A stretch of 64,000 nt of DNA, taken from Saccharospirillum sp043196875. Its GTDB lineage: Bacteria > Pseudomonadota > Gammaproteobacteria > Pseudomonadales > Natronospirillaceae. The stretch is from contig NZ_JBEBMX010000005.1 in assembly GCF_043196875.1 (NCBI RefSeq), positions 252,841-316,840 of the forward strand, given 5' to 3'. The notes below the pieces were generated by a model. That model was not told the DNA's origin and made no database searches. It was given only the letters and a program-made list of their open reading frames with translations. The number at the start of each line of letters is the position of its first letter. Position 1 is the first letter of the stretch. A program made the translations under genes and the position numbers. Of the stretch, positions 24,645-32,861 are shown piece by piece.

Positions 24645-24763
24645 GTTGTCTCCAAAACTGTGACTGATAAATGAACTGGCGCCGGCCAAGAGAGGTGTTT
24701 ACAGGTTCTCTGGTGACGTCTTGGCTACCATGATAGCGAAACGCCCGACGGGCGGGCAGGGCA

Positions 24764-25231
24764 TCAGGCTTTCTTTTTCGCCTTGGGGGTGTAAACCAGA
24801 TGTGTCTGGCTGGCGCGATCAGCCCAGCTGAGCCGTTGCGGATGGGCGTAGCGCCACAGAATACCGATCAGTGCCAGACCCCAGGCCGGCAAGGCAACGG
24901 CAAAGCGGATCAGCCCCTGGCGCCAGCTAACGCGCTCATCGGTGTTGTGTTCAATAGAGTCGCTTTCAATATGAAGACGCCAGACGCGCATGCCGACGGT
25001 CTGCTTTTTGGTGCGCCAGAAGCCGATGAAATAAAGCATGATAATGCCCAGGTTCCACAGCCAGAACAGCACCGCAGGCAGACCGCCTTCGATGGCATCG
25101 CGGCCGAGGGTGAAATGGCTGATGGTGACCGGAACAAAGCCGGCGAGAATCAGCACGCCGATCAGAATAAACCAGTCGTAGAGGACCGAGCCGATTAACC
25201 GAAGCAGCGAAGGGTGTTCAAAGGTAGTCAT
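24764..25231 (-). CDS. RDD-family membrane protein
   Basis: A 155-residue inner-membrane protein with about three spans. The first span starts near LRLIGSVLYDWFILIGVLIL, with Arg then Asp as in the RDD family; QTVGMRVWRLHI is the family's loop motif; the C-terminus is basic (PKAKKKA). Some RDD proteins are linked to Na+/H+ exchange, but the role here is unknown. It sits upstream of pepA on the same strand. Confidence 0.82.
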   Translation of the reverse strand: MTTFEHPSLLRLIGSVLYDWFILIGVLILAGFVPVTISHFTLGRDAIEGGLPAVLFWLWNLGIIMLYFIGFWRTKKQTVGMRVWRLHIESDSIEHNTDERVSWRQGLIRFAVALPAWGLALIGILWRYAHPQRLSWADRASQTHLVYTPKAKKKA

Positions 25232-25369
25232 GGCGCCGTTGTCTTAGCTTTAGCAGGGAGGGCAGGCTAACGGATTGCTACTAAAGTGCCAATAAAAGGC
25301 CTGCTTAGTTGGTTTTTTTTGACTATCCTTAACAGCTTGTATGACCTATGACCTGCAAGGAGTGGTTCG

Positions 25370-25687
25370 ATGGAAGCGCTTGCTCAATCTAAGACGCTGG
25401 CCATCATGGAAGAACAGGCCGGTCAGGCAGCGAAGCTGCTGAAAGCGTTAAGCAATGAAAGACGTCTGCTGATTTTGTGTAATCTGGTGGGCGGCGAATT
25501 GTCGGTGACTCAGTTGAATGAACGTATTCTGCTCAGTCAATCGGCGCTGTCGCAGCATTTGGCACGGCTGAGACAGGACGGCCTGGTGGCTGTCCGCAAG
25601 GAAGCTCAGACGGTGTATTACCGAATAGCCAGTGACGAAGCCCAGCAAGTGCTCGGTTTACTCTACAGCCTCTATTGTCCTGATTGA
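25370..25687 (+). CDS. ArsR-family winged-helix regulator
   Basis: A 105-residue ArsR/SmtB-type regulator. The core is LLKALSNERRLLILCNLVGGELSVTQLNERILLSQSALSQHLARL with the recognition helix QSALSQHLARLR, followed by the wing KEAQTVYYRI. No clear Cys ligand set for metal is seen (only isolated Cys), so it may respond to redox or sulfur signals like BigR/SqrR or act without metal. AAGGAG precedes the ATG. Confidence 0.86.
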   Translation: MEALAQSKTLAIMEEQAGQAAKLLKALSNERRLLILCNLVGGELSVTQLNERILLSQSALSQHLARLRQDGLVAVRKEAQTVYYRIASDEAQQVLGLLYSLYCPD

Positions 25688-25695
25688 TGGCTGCT

Positions 25696-25728
25696 GCGCT
25701 CTGCGGTCTTCGCAGAGCGCCATTTCTT
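25696..25728 (+). terminator. Terminator after the ArsR gene
   Basis: Ten-base perfect stem GCGCTCTGCG / CGCAGAGCGC with a five-base loop, followed by a short T-rich stretch. Confidence 0.7.
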
Positions 25729-25954
25729 TGTCAACACCCTAAAATTTCTGCTCAAAAACACCCTGCCGTCATGTTTTTGGCGTTTTTTGTGGTTAATTAT
25801 TGAACTGCTTCACGTTTTTTGGGTGACATTGTTGTCCGCCTGCTGATCTGTTTGACATTGTCTATATTGTGTATAGGTTGTTTTTTGAGCAGGGATAGGT
25901 TCACAAGGATTGTTCTATCTTTCCACCGGGTCTTCCTAAGCAGATTGAAAAACG

Positions 25955-26353
25955 ATGTCAGAAGCGAAAGCCAGAAACGACGCCAATATCAGTCGGCTCC
26001 GTTTACCGGAGTACAACAGCCACGAACACCCGCCGTTACCGCCGCGTATTCGTCTTGCCTCCAATTGTTGGGAGCGGACCTGGTGGTTAACTCTGATTCA
26101 GCCGGTGACTCAGCCGGAGCGCTTAAAATCCTTCGTGAAGCGTTTTTGCACCGACAAGGTGGATATTCGCGCCACCTTGCGTACCAGTCGTCGGCTGTGT
26201 TTTGCGGTGACCGGTGCAGAGCTGGATCAACAATCCGAATTCGAAATCGCCATGATGGTGATGGCCCATATCGAACGTGATTTTGGCCACATTGAACGGG
26301 TTGAAGATCGTCCGGCCTCTACCTGGCCGTATCGGGAGTTTGCCCGCGGTTAA
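25955..26353 (+). CDS. Hypothetical protein, 132 aa
   Basis: Soluble protein, family not recognised. It contains SNCWERTWWLTLIQP and a MMVMAHIERDFGHIERVED helix. The upstream 260-base gap holds a TTGACA box near 25852. The last codons lie in a 22-base tandem duplication, so the stop is repeated just downstream; the product is unaffected. Confidence 0.55.
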   Translation: MSEAKARNDANISRLRLPEYNSHEHPPLPPRIRLASNCWERTWWLTLIQPVTQPERLKSFVKRFCTDKVDIRATLRTSRRLCFAVTGAELDQQSEFEIAMMVMAHIERDFGHIERVEDRPASTWPYREFARG

Positions 26354-26376
26354 GGGTAAGTTTGCCCGCGGTTAAG
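26338..26376 (+). repeat. Short tandem duplication at a gene end
   Basis: GTTTGCCCGCGGTTAAG occurs at 26338-26354 and again at 26360-26376, a 22-base unit copied in tandem across the stop codon of the preceding ORF. Confidence 0.8.
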
Positions 26377-26406
26377 ACTGTTAGCTCAACAAGTCATTAG
26401 GGTCGT

Positions 26407-26802
26407 TCAGCCCAAAAAACGCTGCCACAAAGCGGCCGACCAAAGCGCTATGGCGATGACAATGGTCAACAAGACCGCTGCCGATCCCATGTCCTTGGTC
26501 CGGCCGGACAGTTCGTTGTAATCCGTACTTACCCTGTCCACCAGCGTCTCCAGGGCGCTGTTGATCATCTCCACCACCATGATCAACATTAACGCTGATA
26601 TCAGTATTGCCCCCTGCCACACCGATTGCGCAACCCAGCATGCCAGCGGCACGCCAGCCAGCAGCAGCCAGCTTTCTTGTCGAAACGCGGCTTCGTGTCG
26701 GAACGCCGAGCGCACGCCCTGAACGCTGTAACGGGTGGCGTTGATCAGTCGGCGTACACCGGCCGATTGATATTGGCGCAGGTTTTCATAAGGCGAAGTC
26801 AT
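26407..26802 (-). CDS. dgkA: Diacylglycerol kinase DgkA
   Basis: Small trimeric inner-membrane kinase (131 aa) that phosphorylates diacylglycerol to recycle it into phospholipid synthesis. Diagnostic features are the amphipathic start, FRHEAAFRQESWLLL, and the active-site helix VVEMINSALETLVDRVSTDYNELSGRTKDMGSAAV, with three spans. Its start overlaps the hrpB stop by four bases. Confidence 0.93.
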   Translation of the reverse strand: MTSPYENLRQYQSAGVRRLINATRYSVQGVRSAFRHEAAFRQESWLLLAGVPLACWVAQSVWQGAILISALMLIMVVEMINSALETLVDRVSTDYNELSGRTKDMGSAAVLLTIVIAIALWSAALWQRFLG

Positions 26803-29174
26803 GACGTCGAGTGTCCTTGATGACGAAGTTGGCGGTTGGTGGCGGCTGTAGCCAGGGCTTGGATGGGATCTTCCGGCCAGGGATGGCGGTTGTAGCGGCC
26901 GCGCATTTCTTTGCGAATCTCCGGGTAAATGTTGTTCCAGAAGTGCGGCAGATCGGTGACCTGCGCCAGTACGCGGCCGTTTGGAGCCTGCAGCGCCAAA
27001 GTCAGTTGCTGGCGACCGTCGACAAGGCTGGGCGTCTGCGCCAGACCGAAAGCTTCCTGCAGTTTTAACGCGGCGGTGACGCGGTGTTGATCGGGCTCAT
27101 AGTCCAGGGCGCAACGTCGGCCTGAGGGTGCCTGCCAGTGCGTCGGGCACAGACGCTTTAAGGCGTCAGCGCGTTCATAGCCGATCCAGGCGTCGAATAC
27201 TGCGCAGCTGTCGAGTTCATCCAATCGCTGGAGGCCGTTCAGCCAGGGTTCGATGCTTTGCGCCAGTTCGGCGGCACTGGCCGGCGCTGGCCAGTCGTCG
27301 AGTAACTGGCTGGCGCAGCGATAACGCTGCAGCCGGCTGTTCAGGGCGTCGGCCTTGGGCCAGTTCGATAAAGGCTGTTCAGCCAGCCAGTTTTGCCAGG
27401 CCAGACGTTGTTCGCTGGCGTCGGCGCGGGTTGGCTGGGAATCGATTAAAAACGGACCAAGCCAGCGGCGGCGCACAAAACGGCTATGATCCTGGGCGCT
27501 GGCGAGCACGATATCGCTGTGCTCGGGCAGGACGTTACGCACCTTGCCTTCAGCAACCGGCAACGCCTGCTGGATATCGACCTCGCCGTTGCGGTTGCGG
27601 CCGTGCAATAACAGTTGCCAGTTGGATGAAGATTCAAAACCACGCACGGCGGCGCCATTGGCTAAGCGAGTGCGGCCCTGGGTGTCGCGGTGCATTAAGC
27701 GATGACTGAGCGCCTGGATGAGTATTGGCTCGGGCAGCAGTTGAGCGCTGTTGGACAATTCGCTATCGAGCCTTTGGGCCAACAGATGAGCTTCGCGTTT
27801 TAGCGTGCGATCAGCTTGTTGAACCGCTTGGGCGAAACCCTTGTCGCTAGCCTCCGGCCAAGGTGTTTGTTGGCTGAGCAAGGCGCCCAGCCAGGCGGCA
27901 TCGCTGCCATGGCCCGCTTGATCACCGGTGACGACCAGATGTGCCAAAGCCGGTTCCAGACCCAATCGAATCAGGCGTCGGCCGTGGTCGGTCAGTTGCT
28001 GGTCAGCATCGAGTGCCCGCCAATGTCTGAGTTGCTGCACCGCCGACTGCCAGCGCCCGGGCGTTGGTGGCGTCAGCCAGAAGGCGTCGCTGCGTTCCAG
28101 ACCCCAGTCGGCGAGTGTCAGTACCAGCGAGGTTAAACCGGCCTGGGCGATTTCCGGCGGTTGGTCCGGTGCCAGGCCGTCTTGCTCGGTCTGAGACCAG
28201 AGTCGATAACAATGCCCCGGTCCTAAACGTGCCGCCCGCCCGGCGCGCTGGCGAGCGCTGGATTTGCTGATGCGGCGGGTCTTCAGTTCCGTCAGGCCGG
28301 TGGCGGGGTCTATTTCGGCATAACGTTCCAGACCGCTGTCGACCACCGAGCGCACGCCCGGCAAGGTGACGCTGCTTTCCGCCAGATTGGTGCTGAGAAT
28401 GACCGTCGGCTCGGCCTGTTGTAAGTGGCCGTGTAGATCGTCTTGCGGGACCTGGCTGTGCACCACGCAAGCGGGCCAGTCGGCAGGCAGACGTTGGCGG
28501 ATGCGTTCGATCTCAGCCAGACCCGGTAAAAACACCAAGACATGACCCGGCCAGTCAGCGCGGGCCTGAGCAATCAGCTCAACCATCAGCGCCTCGGCAT
28601 CACCGCGACCGGGCGGGTGGTACGACTCGGTCAGCGGATGCAATTGGCCGTCGGATTCAACGGTCGGCAGCCCCAGCGCCTGTTCCAGCAGGCTCATGCT
28701 GAGCGTGGCCGACATGATTAGCAGACGCAGATCCGGACGGAATAGTTCGCGGCAGCTGTGCACCAGGCTGAGACTGACGTCCTGATCCAGCCCGCGCTCG
28801 TGAAACTCATCAAGAATAACGGTGCCGACACCGTCAAGTTCCGGGTCTTGTTGCAGGCGGCGTAAAAAGGCGCCGTAGGTGGTGACCGTCAGCCGGGTTT
28901 TAGCGCTGCGCTGGGTGTCGTGGCGCAGACTGTAGCCAACTTGCTGGCCGACCGGTTCGCCGAGCTGTTCGGCCAGACGCTGCGCCGCCAACTGTACCGG
29001 CAGCCGGCGTGGCAACAGCAAAATGGTTTCGCGCTGGTCAGCCTCGAGCAACCACAACGGCAAGCGCGTGGTTTTACCCGAGCCCGGCGGCGATTGCAGC
29101 AGGCAACCGCCATCCTGCCAGTGCGCCAGCACCGTTTCGCGCAGCGCATCGACGGGCAGCGCGTCGAGTTTCAT
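26799..29174 (-). CDS. hrpB: ATP-dependent helicase HrpB
   Basis: DExH-box RNA/DNA helicase of about 791 aa. The Walker A motif is LQSPPGSGKTTRLPL near residue 30, motif II is VILDEFHERGLDQD, motif III is IMSATLS, motif VI is SSARQRAGRAARLGPG, and the HrpB C-terminal domain ends the protein. The ATG at 29174 (MKLDALPV) is chosen; the longer frame upstream is Arg/Pro-rich and overlaps another gene. Cellular role poorly defined. Confidence 0.93.
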   Translation of the reverse strand: MKLDALPVDALRETVLAHWQDGGCLLQSPPGSGKTTRLPLWLLEADQRETILLLPRRLPVQLAAQRLAEQLGEPVGQQVGYSLRHDTQRSAKTRLTVTTYGAFLRRLQQDPELDGVGTVILDEFHERGLDQDVSLSLVHSCRELFRPDLRLLIMSATLSMSLLEQALGLPTVESDGQLHPLTESYHPPGRGDAEALMVELIAQARADWPGHVLVFLPGLAEIERIRQRLPADWPACVVHSQVPQDDLHGHLQQAEPTVILSTNLAESSVTLPGVRSVVDSGLERYAEIDPATGLTELKTRRISKSSARQRAGRAARLGPGHCYRLWSQTEQDGLAPDQPPEIAQAGLTSLVLTLADWGLERSDAFWLTPPTPGRWQSAVQQLRHWRALDADQQLTDHGRRLIRLGLEPALAHLVVTGDQAGHGSDAAWLGALLSQQTPWPEASDKGFAQAVQQADRTLKREAHLLAQRLDSELSNSAQLLPEPILIQALSHRLMHRDTQGRTRLANGAAVRGFESSSNWQLLLHGRNRNGEVDIQQALPVAEGKVRNVLPEHSDIVLASAQDHSRFVRRRWLGPFLIDSQPTRADASEQRLAWQNWLAEQPLSNWPKADALNSRLQRYRCASQLLDDWPAPASAAELAQSIEPWLNGLQRLDELDSCAVFDAWIGYERADALKRLCPTHWQAPSGRRCALDYEPDQHRVTAALKLQEAFGLAQTPSLVDGRQQLTLALQAPNGRVLAQVTDLPHFWNNIYPEIRKEMRGRYNRHPWPEDPIQALATAATNRQLRHQGHSTS

Positions 29175-29569
29175 GCCAAGGGGTTGCCGTAGGGCAGAAA
29201 GCGGTTGTCGGTGTGGTCTTTGATCCAGCGGGTCAGGTCGGCATCGGGGAATTCGCCGCGGGTTTTCAATTCTTTGCACAGCCACACCACCGGATTGCGG
29301 TCGCGGCCTTCCCAGCCAGCCCAGTGGTGCTCGGCCAGGGTAAAGAAACGCACCAGCCCAACCAGAGTAGCGGAATCCAGAGCTGATAATATTCCGGCCC
29401 AGTCGGCCTGCTGGCGACGCATCCAGGGTTGCAATGCGCTCAGTTCGGTCAGTGGCTGATCGGGAAATTGATCGGCATTGGCCTGCCCCAGTTCGGCAGC
29501 CTGTGCGAGTACGGCCGAATCGGGCGGGGTGGGGGCGGTGGCGTCGGGTGTCCAGGTGCCCGTAGTCAT
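29171..29569 (-). CDS. Hypothetical protein coupled to hrpB, 132 aa
   Basis: Soluble protein, family not assigned. Trp-rich motifs are visible, such as FFTLAEHHWAGWEGRDRNPVV and LTRWIKDHTDNRFLPYGNPL. The four-base ATGA overlap with hrpB implies translational coupling, and this frame shows why the longer hrpB frame must be wrong. Confidence 0.72.
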   Translation of the reverse strand: MTTGTWTPDATAPTPPDSAVLAQAAELGQANADQFPDQPLTELSALQPWMRRQQADWAGILSALDSATLVGLVRFFTLAEHHWAGWEGRDRNPVVWLCKELKTRGEFPDADLTRWIKDHTDNRFLPYGNPLA

Positions 29570-29702
29570 CTTGGCTCCATTGGTTCATAGCATTCGGGGC
29601 GGCATTATATCGGCTGTGAGGGCTGAGGACACGGAACAACTGAGGGCTGTGGTATAAGGCCTGTTGTTAGCGTGATTAGTAGCTGATTTCCATGACAGGA
29701 GA

Positions 29703-30086
29703 ATGACAACCGTGATGTTTCGGATGTTGAATTGGGTGTTTCATCGCCGCTGGCTGACGCGTTATCGCTGGGTGCACGATCGCTTGATGCGCGGCTTTCG
29801 TCGTCTGGCCGATCGCGGTGATGCCGATGCGCAGGAGTTGTATGGTTTTCTGTTGCTGCACAAAGGCAGCGACAGCGGCGCCCGTGCTACCGGTGCCGGC
29901 TATTTGGCCAAGGTGGCCGGTGTGTCGCGGCCCAAAGCCGCCTGGCAGTTGTATCAGTGTTATGTCGACGGCCTGACGCCCGGCTTTGCGGCCAACGCTG
30001 ACAAAGCCGAGCATTACCTGCAATTGGCCGCACGCGGTGGCCATCCGCTGGCAGAAGCGCAACTAGAGCAAAGAGCGCAGCCCTGA
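29703..30086 (+). CDS. Sel1-like repeat protein, 127 aa
   Basis: Contains about two Sel1/TPR-type helical hairpins (ADRGDADAQELYGFLLLHKG and AEHYLQLAARGGHPLAEAQL, with the typical A-A-x-x-G-x-x-x-A pattern). No signal peptide is clear. AGGAG lies only one base before the ATG at 29703, so initiation may actually use the GTG at 29712 or ATG at 29715. Partner unknown. Confidence 0.75.
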   Translation: MTTVMFRMLNWVFHRRWLTRYRWVHDRLMRGFRRLADRGDADAQELYGFLLLHKGSDSGARATGAGYLAKVAGVSRPKAAWQLYQCYVDGLTPGFAANADKAEHYLQLAARGGHPLAEAQLEQRAQP

Positions 30087-30091
30087 GTTGT

Positions 30092-31075
30092 TCAGCGGCC
30101 TTGCCACTCGCGCGCCCAGGGTTCTAAAAAGCCGCGCACGATGGCGTCGCCGCTGTCGAATTCACAAGCCAGAATCTGCAATTTGGTGAGCACCGCTTCG
30201 AGCGGCATATTGCCGCAGGCGATGGCGCCGATGTCGGCCATCATGCTGCTGGCGGCGTAGTGCCCCAGCTGCACGTTGCCGTCGGGCACCTGGCTGCGCA
30301 CGAACACGGGAATGCCTTTGTCCTGGGCGCGTTCGAGGATGCGTTTTAGGTCGCCATCGTTCATCACATTGCCGTTGGCGTAAGCGTTCAACACCAGCGC
30401 CCGGTAGTTGCGTTCGATCATGCTCATCAGGCCATCGAGTGGCATACCCGGAAACAGCGTGATTAAACCGATGGCCGCCGGACGCCAGGGGCGCATTGGT
30501 GGTTGCTCAGCACGACCGGCCGGCAGCTCGAAATCATCATCGTTCCAGCCTGGCGCGAACAACGCATCGTCTTTGCTGTGGTCGGTGTACTTGCTGACGC
30601 GGCTGCCCGGCAGGCAACGGGCGTTGCCGTCACCGCCGAAGGCGACGCAGACTTCCGGGCGGACTTGCTTAAGTATCTGCAGCGCTATCTCCAGATTGGC
30701 AAAGCCGTCGCTGTCGCTGTGCGTCAGTGAGCGCATGGCGCCGGTAATGACCACACTGCGCTCGGTGCCAGACAGCAAAAAACTCAGTGCGGCTGCGGTG
30801 TGAGCCAGGGTGTCGGTGCCATGCACGATCAAAACAGCATCGGCATCGCTGGCGACAATCTGATCGCGCAGTTGATACCACTGCGTTGGGCGAATATCGG
30901 ATGAGTCGAGCAGCGGTTGCCATTCCTGCCAAAGCAGTTCGTGCTCACGCCAGCCGGCAAGGCGTGGGTGACGTTCCAGCGTTTCACGCAGTAGACCGGG
31001 TTGAGGTTCCAGGCCATTGCTGCCTTCGGCCATGCCGATGGTGCCGCCGGTGTTGATGATCAGATAACGCGCCAT
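30092..31075 (-). CDS. ansA: Type I L-asparaginase (cytoplasmic)
   Basis: Hydrolyses L-Asn to Asp and ammonia. Nucleophile Thr is in LIINTGGTIGMAEG at the start; the second Thr/Asp/Lys centre is in IVHGTDTLAHTAAALSFLL. No signal peptide, which fits a cytoplasmic enzyme. The ATG at 31075 is chosen; the 31114 frame adds a leader without support. Length about 327 aa is normal. Confidence 0.9.
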   Translation of the reverse strand: MARYLIINTGGTIGMAEGSNGLEPQPGLLRETLERHPRLAGWREHELLWQEWQPLLDSSDIRPTQWYQLRDQIVASDADAVLIVHGTDTLAHTAAALSFLLSGTERSVVITGAMRSLTHSDSDGFANLEIALQILKQVRPEVCVAFGGDGNARCLPGSRVSKYTDHSKDDALFAPGWNDDDFELPAGRAEQPPMRPWRPAAIGLITLFPGMPLDGLMSMIERNYRALVLNAYANGNVMNDGDLKRILERAQDKGIPVFVRSQVPDGNVQLGHYAASSMMADIGAIACGNMPLEAVLTKLQILACEFDSGDAIVRGFLEPWAREWQGR

Positions 31076-31142
31076 GATTTCTATTCTCGTGCGAAAGCCC
31101 GCGCCGATCGGCACAGGTGATAGGTATGAAAAAGTGTCGGGT

Positions 31143-31517
31143 TCAGCTTTGGCGTTCAGCGCTCAATGCAATGGAAACCGATTCGGCAAAGCGCAGGGCA
31201 TGAGGTTTATCGATTTCAACTTCGGCGGCGTGCACTTCCGGATGTTCCATAATCAGCGTCAGTACCTGATGCGTCATGCGTTCGAGCAGCAGGAACTGGT
31301 TGGTCTCGACAAACTCGATGATTTCCTTGCAGATGGAACGATAGTTCAGGGTGTCTTCGATCTCGGTGGAATTGATGGCGTCGCTGGCATCAAAACGAAT
31401 GCTGATATTCAGCAGCACGTCCTGCTTGTTTTTGATTTCCTCTTCCTTGATGCCGACGTAGGTGCGCAAGCGCAGGTCTTTGATGCGGATACGGGCTTGG
31501 GTATTTTCGCGAATCAT
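31143..31517 (-). CDS. folX: Dihydroneopterin triphosphate 2'-epimerase FolX
   Basis: Epimerises dihydroneopterin triphosphate to the monapterin form. The sequence ARIRIKDLRLRTYVGIKEEEIKNKQ and EIDKPHALRFAESVSIALS closely resembles Pseudomonas FolX rather than FolB aldolase. It overlaps folE by four bases, giving a tetrahydromonapterin operon; this cofactor serves phenylalanine hydroxylase in pseudomonads. A FolB assignment is less likely. Confidence 0.85.
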   Translation of the reverse strand: MIRENTQARIRIKDLRLRTYVGIKEEEIKNKQDVLLNISIRFDASDAINSTEIEDTLNYRSICKEIIEFVETNQFLLLERMTHQVLTLIMEHPEVHAAEVEIDKPHALRFAESVSIALSAERQS

Positions 31518-32074
31518 GAGGGCTTGCCGATCAGGTTAAGGAATTCATTGCGGGTATTTTGCGAGTGACGCAAGCCGCCGAGCATCATCGAAGTGGTCAT
31601 CCAGGAGTTTTGCTTTTGCACGCCGCGCATGGTCATGCACATGTGTTTGGCTTCGAGAATAACGCCAACGCCCTTGGCATCGGTGACGGTTTGAATCGCC
31701 TCGGCGATCTGCTTGGTCAGTTGTTCCTGAATCTGCAAACGGCGCGCGTACATATCGGTGATGCGCGCAAATTTGCTCAGGCCCAGCACCTTGCCGTTGG
31801 GAATGTAGGCGATGTGTGCCTTGCCAAAAAACGGCAGCAGATGATGCTCGCACAACGAATAAAATTCGATGTCTTTGACCACCACCATCTCGTCGTTGTC
31901 GGCCTCAAACACTGCCTCGTTGGTGACCGCTTCCAACGACAGGCCGTAACCTTCGGTGAGAAAACTCATCGCTTTGGCGGCGCGTTCGGGGGTTTTTTGC
32001 AGGCCATTGCGTTCCGGGTCTTCACCCAGTTCCAGAATGATGTTGCGGTAGTGGTCGGTCAGACTCGGCGGCAT
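31514..32074 (-). CDS. folE: GTP cyclohydrolase I FolE
   Basis: Converts GTP to dihydroneopterin triphosphate (186 aa). Zn ligands and catalytic motifs are FYSLCEHHLLPFFGKAHIAYIPNG and VILEAKHMCMTMRGVQKQNS (Cys-His...Cys). Coupled to folX, it probably makes the substrate for the monapterin branch, possibly alongside another FolE elsewhere. Confidence 0.94.
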   Translation of the reverse strand: MPPSLTDHYRNIILELGEDPERNGLQKTPERAAKAMSFLTEGYGLSLEAVTNEAVFEADNDEMVVVKDIEFYSLCEHHLLPFFGKAHIAYIPNGKVLGLSKFARITDMYARRLQIQEQLTKQIAEAIQTVTDAKGVGVILEAKHMCMTMRGVQKQNSWMTTSMMLGGLRHSQNTRNEFLNLIGKPS

Positions 32075-32173
32075 GACAATTCTCGATCTGTGATTGGACG
32101 GCAGTATACGACACTTTGATGACGGAGGATCAGCGGTCAGAAACCAGACCGCCGATTGTCCGAGGCTATTGGC

Positions 32174-32650
32174 TTAAAGGCTGTCGATGACCGCTAAGAC
32201 ATCATCATGGTGCGATTTGGTTTTCACCTTCTCCATGACATGCGCCAGCTTGCCGTCTTCGTCGATGATAAAGGTGATGCGGTGGATGCCATCGAATTCG
32301 CGGCCCATGAATTTTTTCAGGCCCCAGACGCCGTATTGATCGGCGATGGCGTGGTCTTCATCGCTGAGCAGATCGAAGTTCAGGTTTTCTTTCTCGATAA
32401 ACTTCACCAGCCGCTTGGGCGCGTCCGGGCTGATGCCGAGGGCGACGGTGTTGCGTTTTTCCAGTTCAGCCTTGCTGTCGCGCAGACCGCAAGCCTGGGT
32501 GGTGCAACCGGGTGTCATCGCCTTGGGGTAGAAGTAGAGCACGACCTTTTTGCCGCGGTAGTCCTTGAGTGAAACGCGCTCTTCGCGTTGATTGAGGGTG
32601 GTGAACTCAGGCGCCGGCTTGCCGGTTTCGGGTAGTTTTAAAGCGGTCAT
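32174..32650 (-). CDS. bcp: Thioredoxin-dependent peroxiredoxin Bcp
   Basis: Peroxiredoxin (158 aa) reducing hydroperoxides. The peroxidatic Cys is in FYPKAMTPGCTTQACGLRD, with a possible resolving Cys five residues later as in E. coli Bcp. It is divergent from the mksFEB operon across about 210 bases. The usual neighbours (dapA, gcvR) are absent. Confidence 0.9.
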   Translation of the reverse strand: MTALKLPETGKPAPEFTTLNQREERVSLKDYRGKKVVLYFYPKAMTPGCTTQACGLRDSKAELEKRNTVALGISPDAPKRLVKFIEKENLNFDLLSDEDHAIADQYGVWGLKKFMGREFDGIHRITFIIDEDGKLAHVMEKVKTKSHHDDVLAVIDSL

Positions 32651-32861
32651 CGAGCGGTTCCTTCTGTGTTCTGTGGTGAATAATCGGTACGGCCACAGCC
32701 GCGAATCCGTTCAGACATAAGGCCCGCCGGCGCACTTTCAAGCGTTGCGCCGCTATTGCGCCGCCGATCACTGTTTGGCGGCCTTTGTCTCTGTCCGCCA
32801 AGGGCAATTTGCGGTATCCTCAGGGCCTCGGTAGCGCTACCTCCAAACTATTGATTTCCCT

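Noticed and set aside
23457..24674. 405-codon rightward frame antisense to pepA
   Set aside because: Shadow of pepA on the opposite strand; low-complexity with no domain signal.
29175..29639. N-terminal extension of hrpB
   Set aside because: Arg/Pro-rich shadow that overlaps another, better supported gene at 29171-29569; HrpB homology starts at MKLDALPV.
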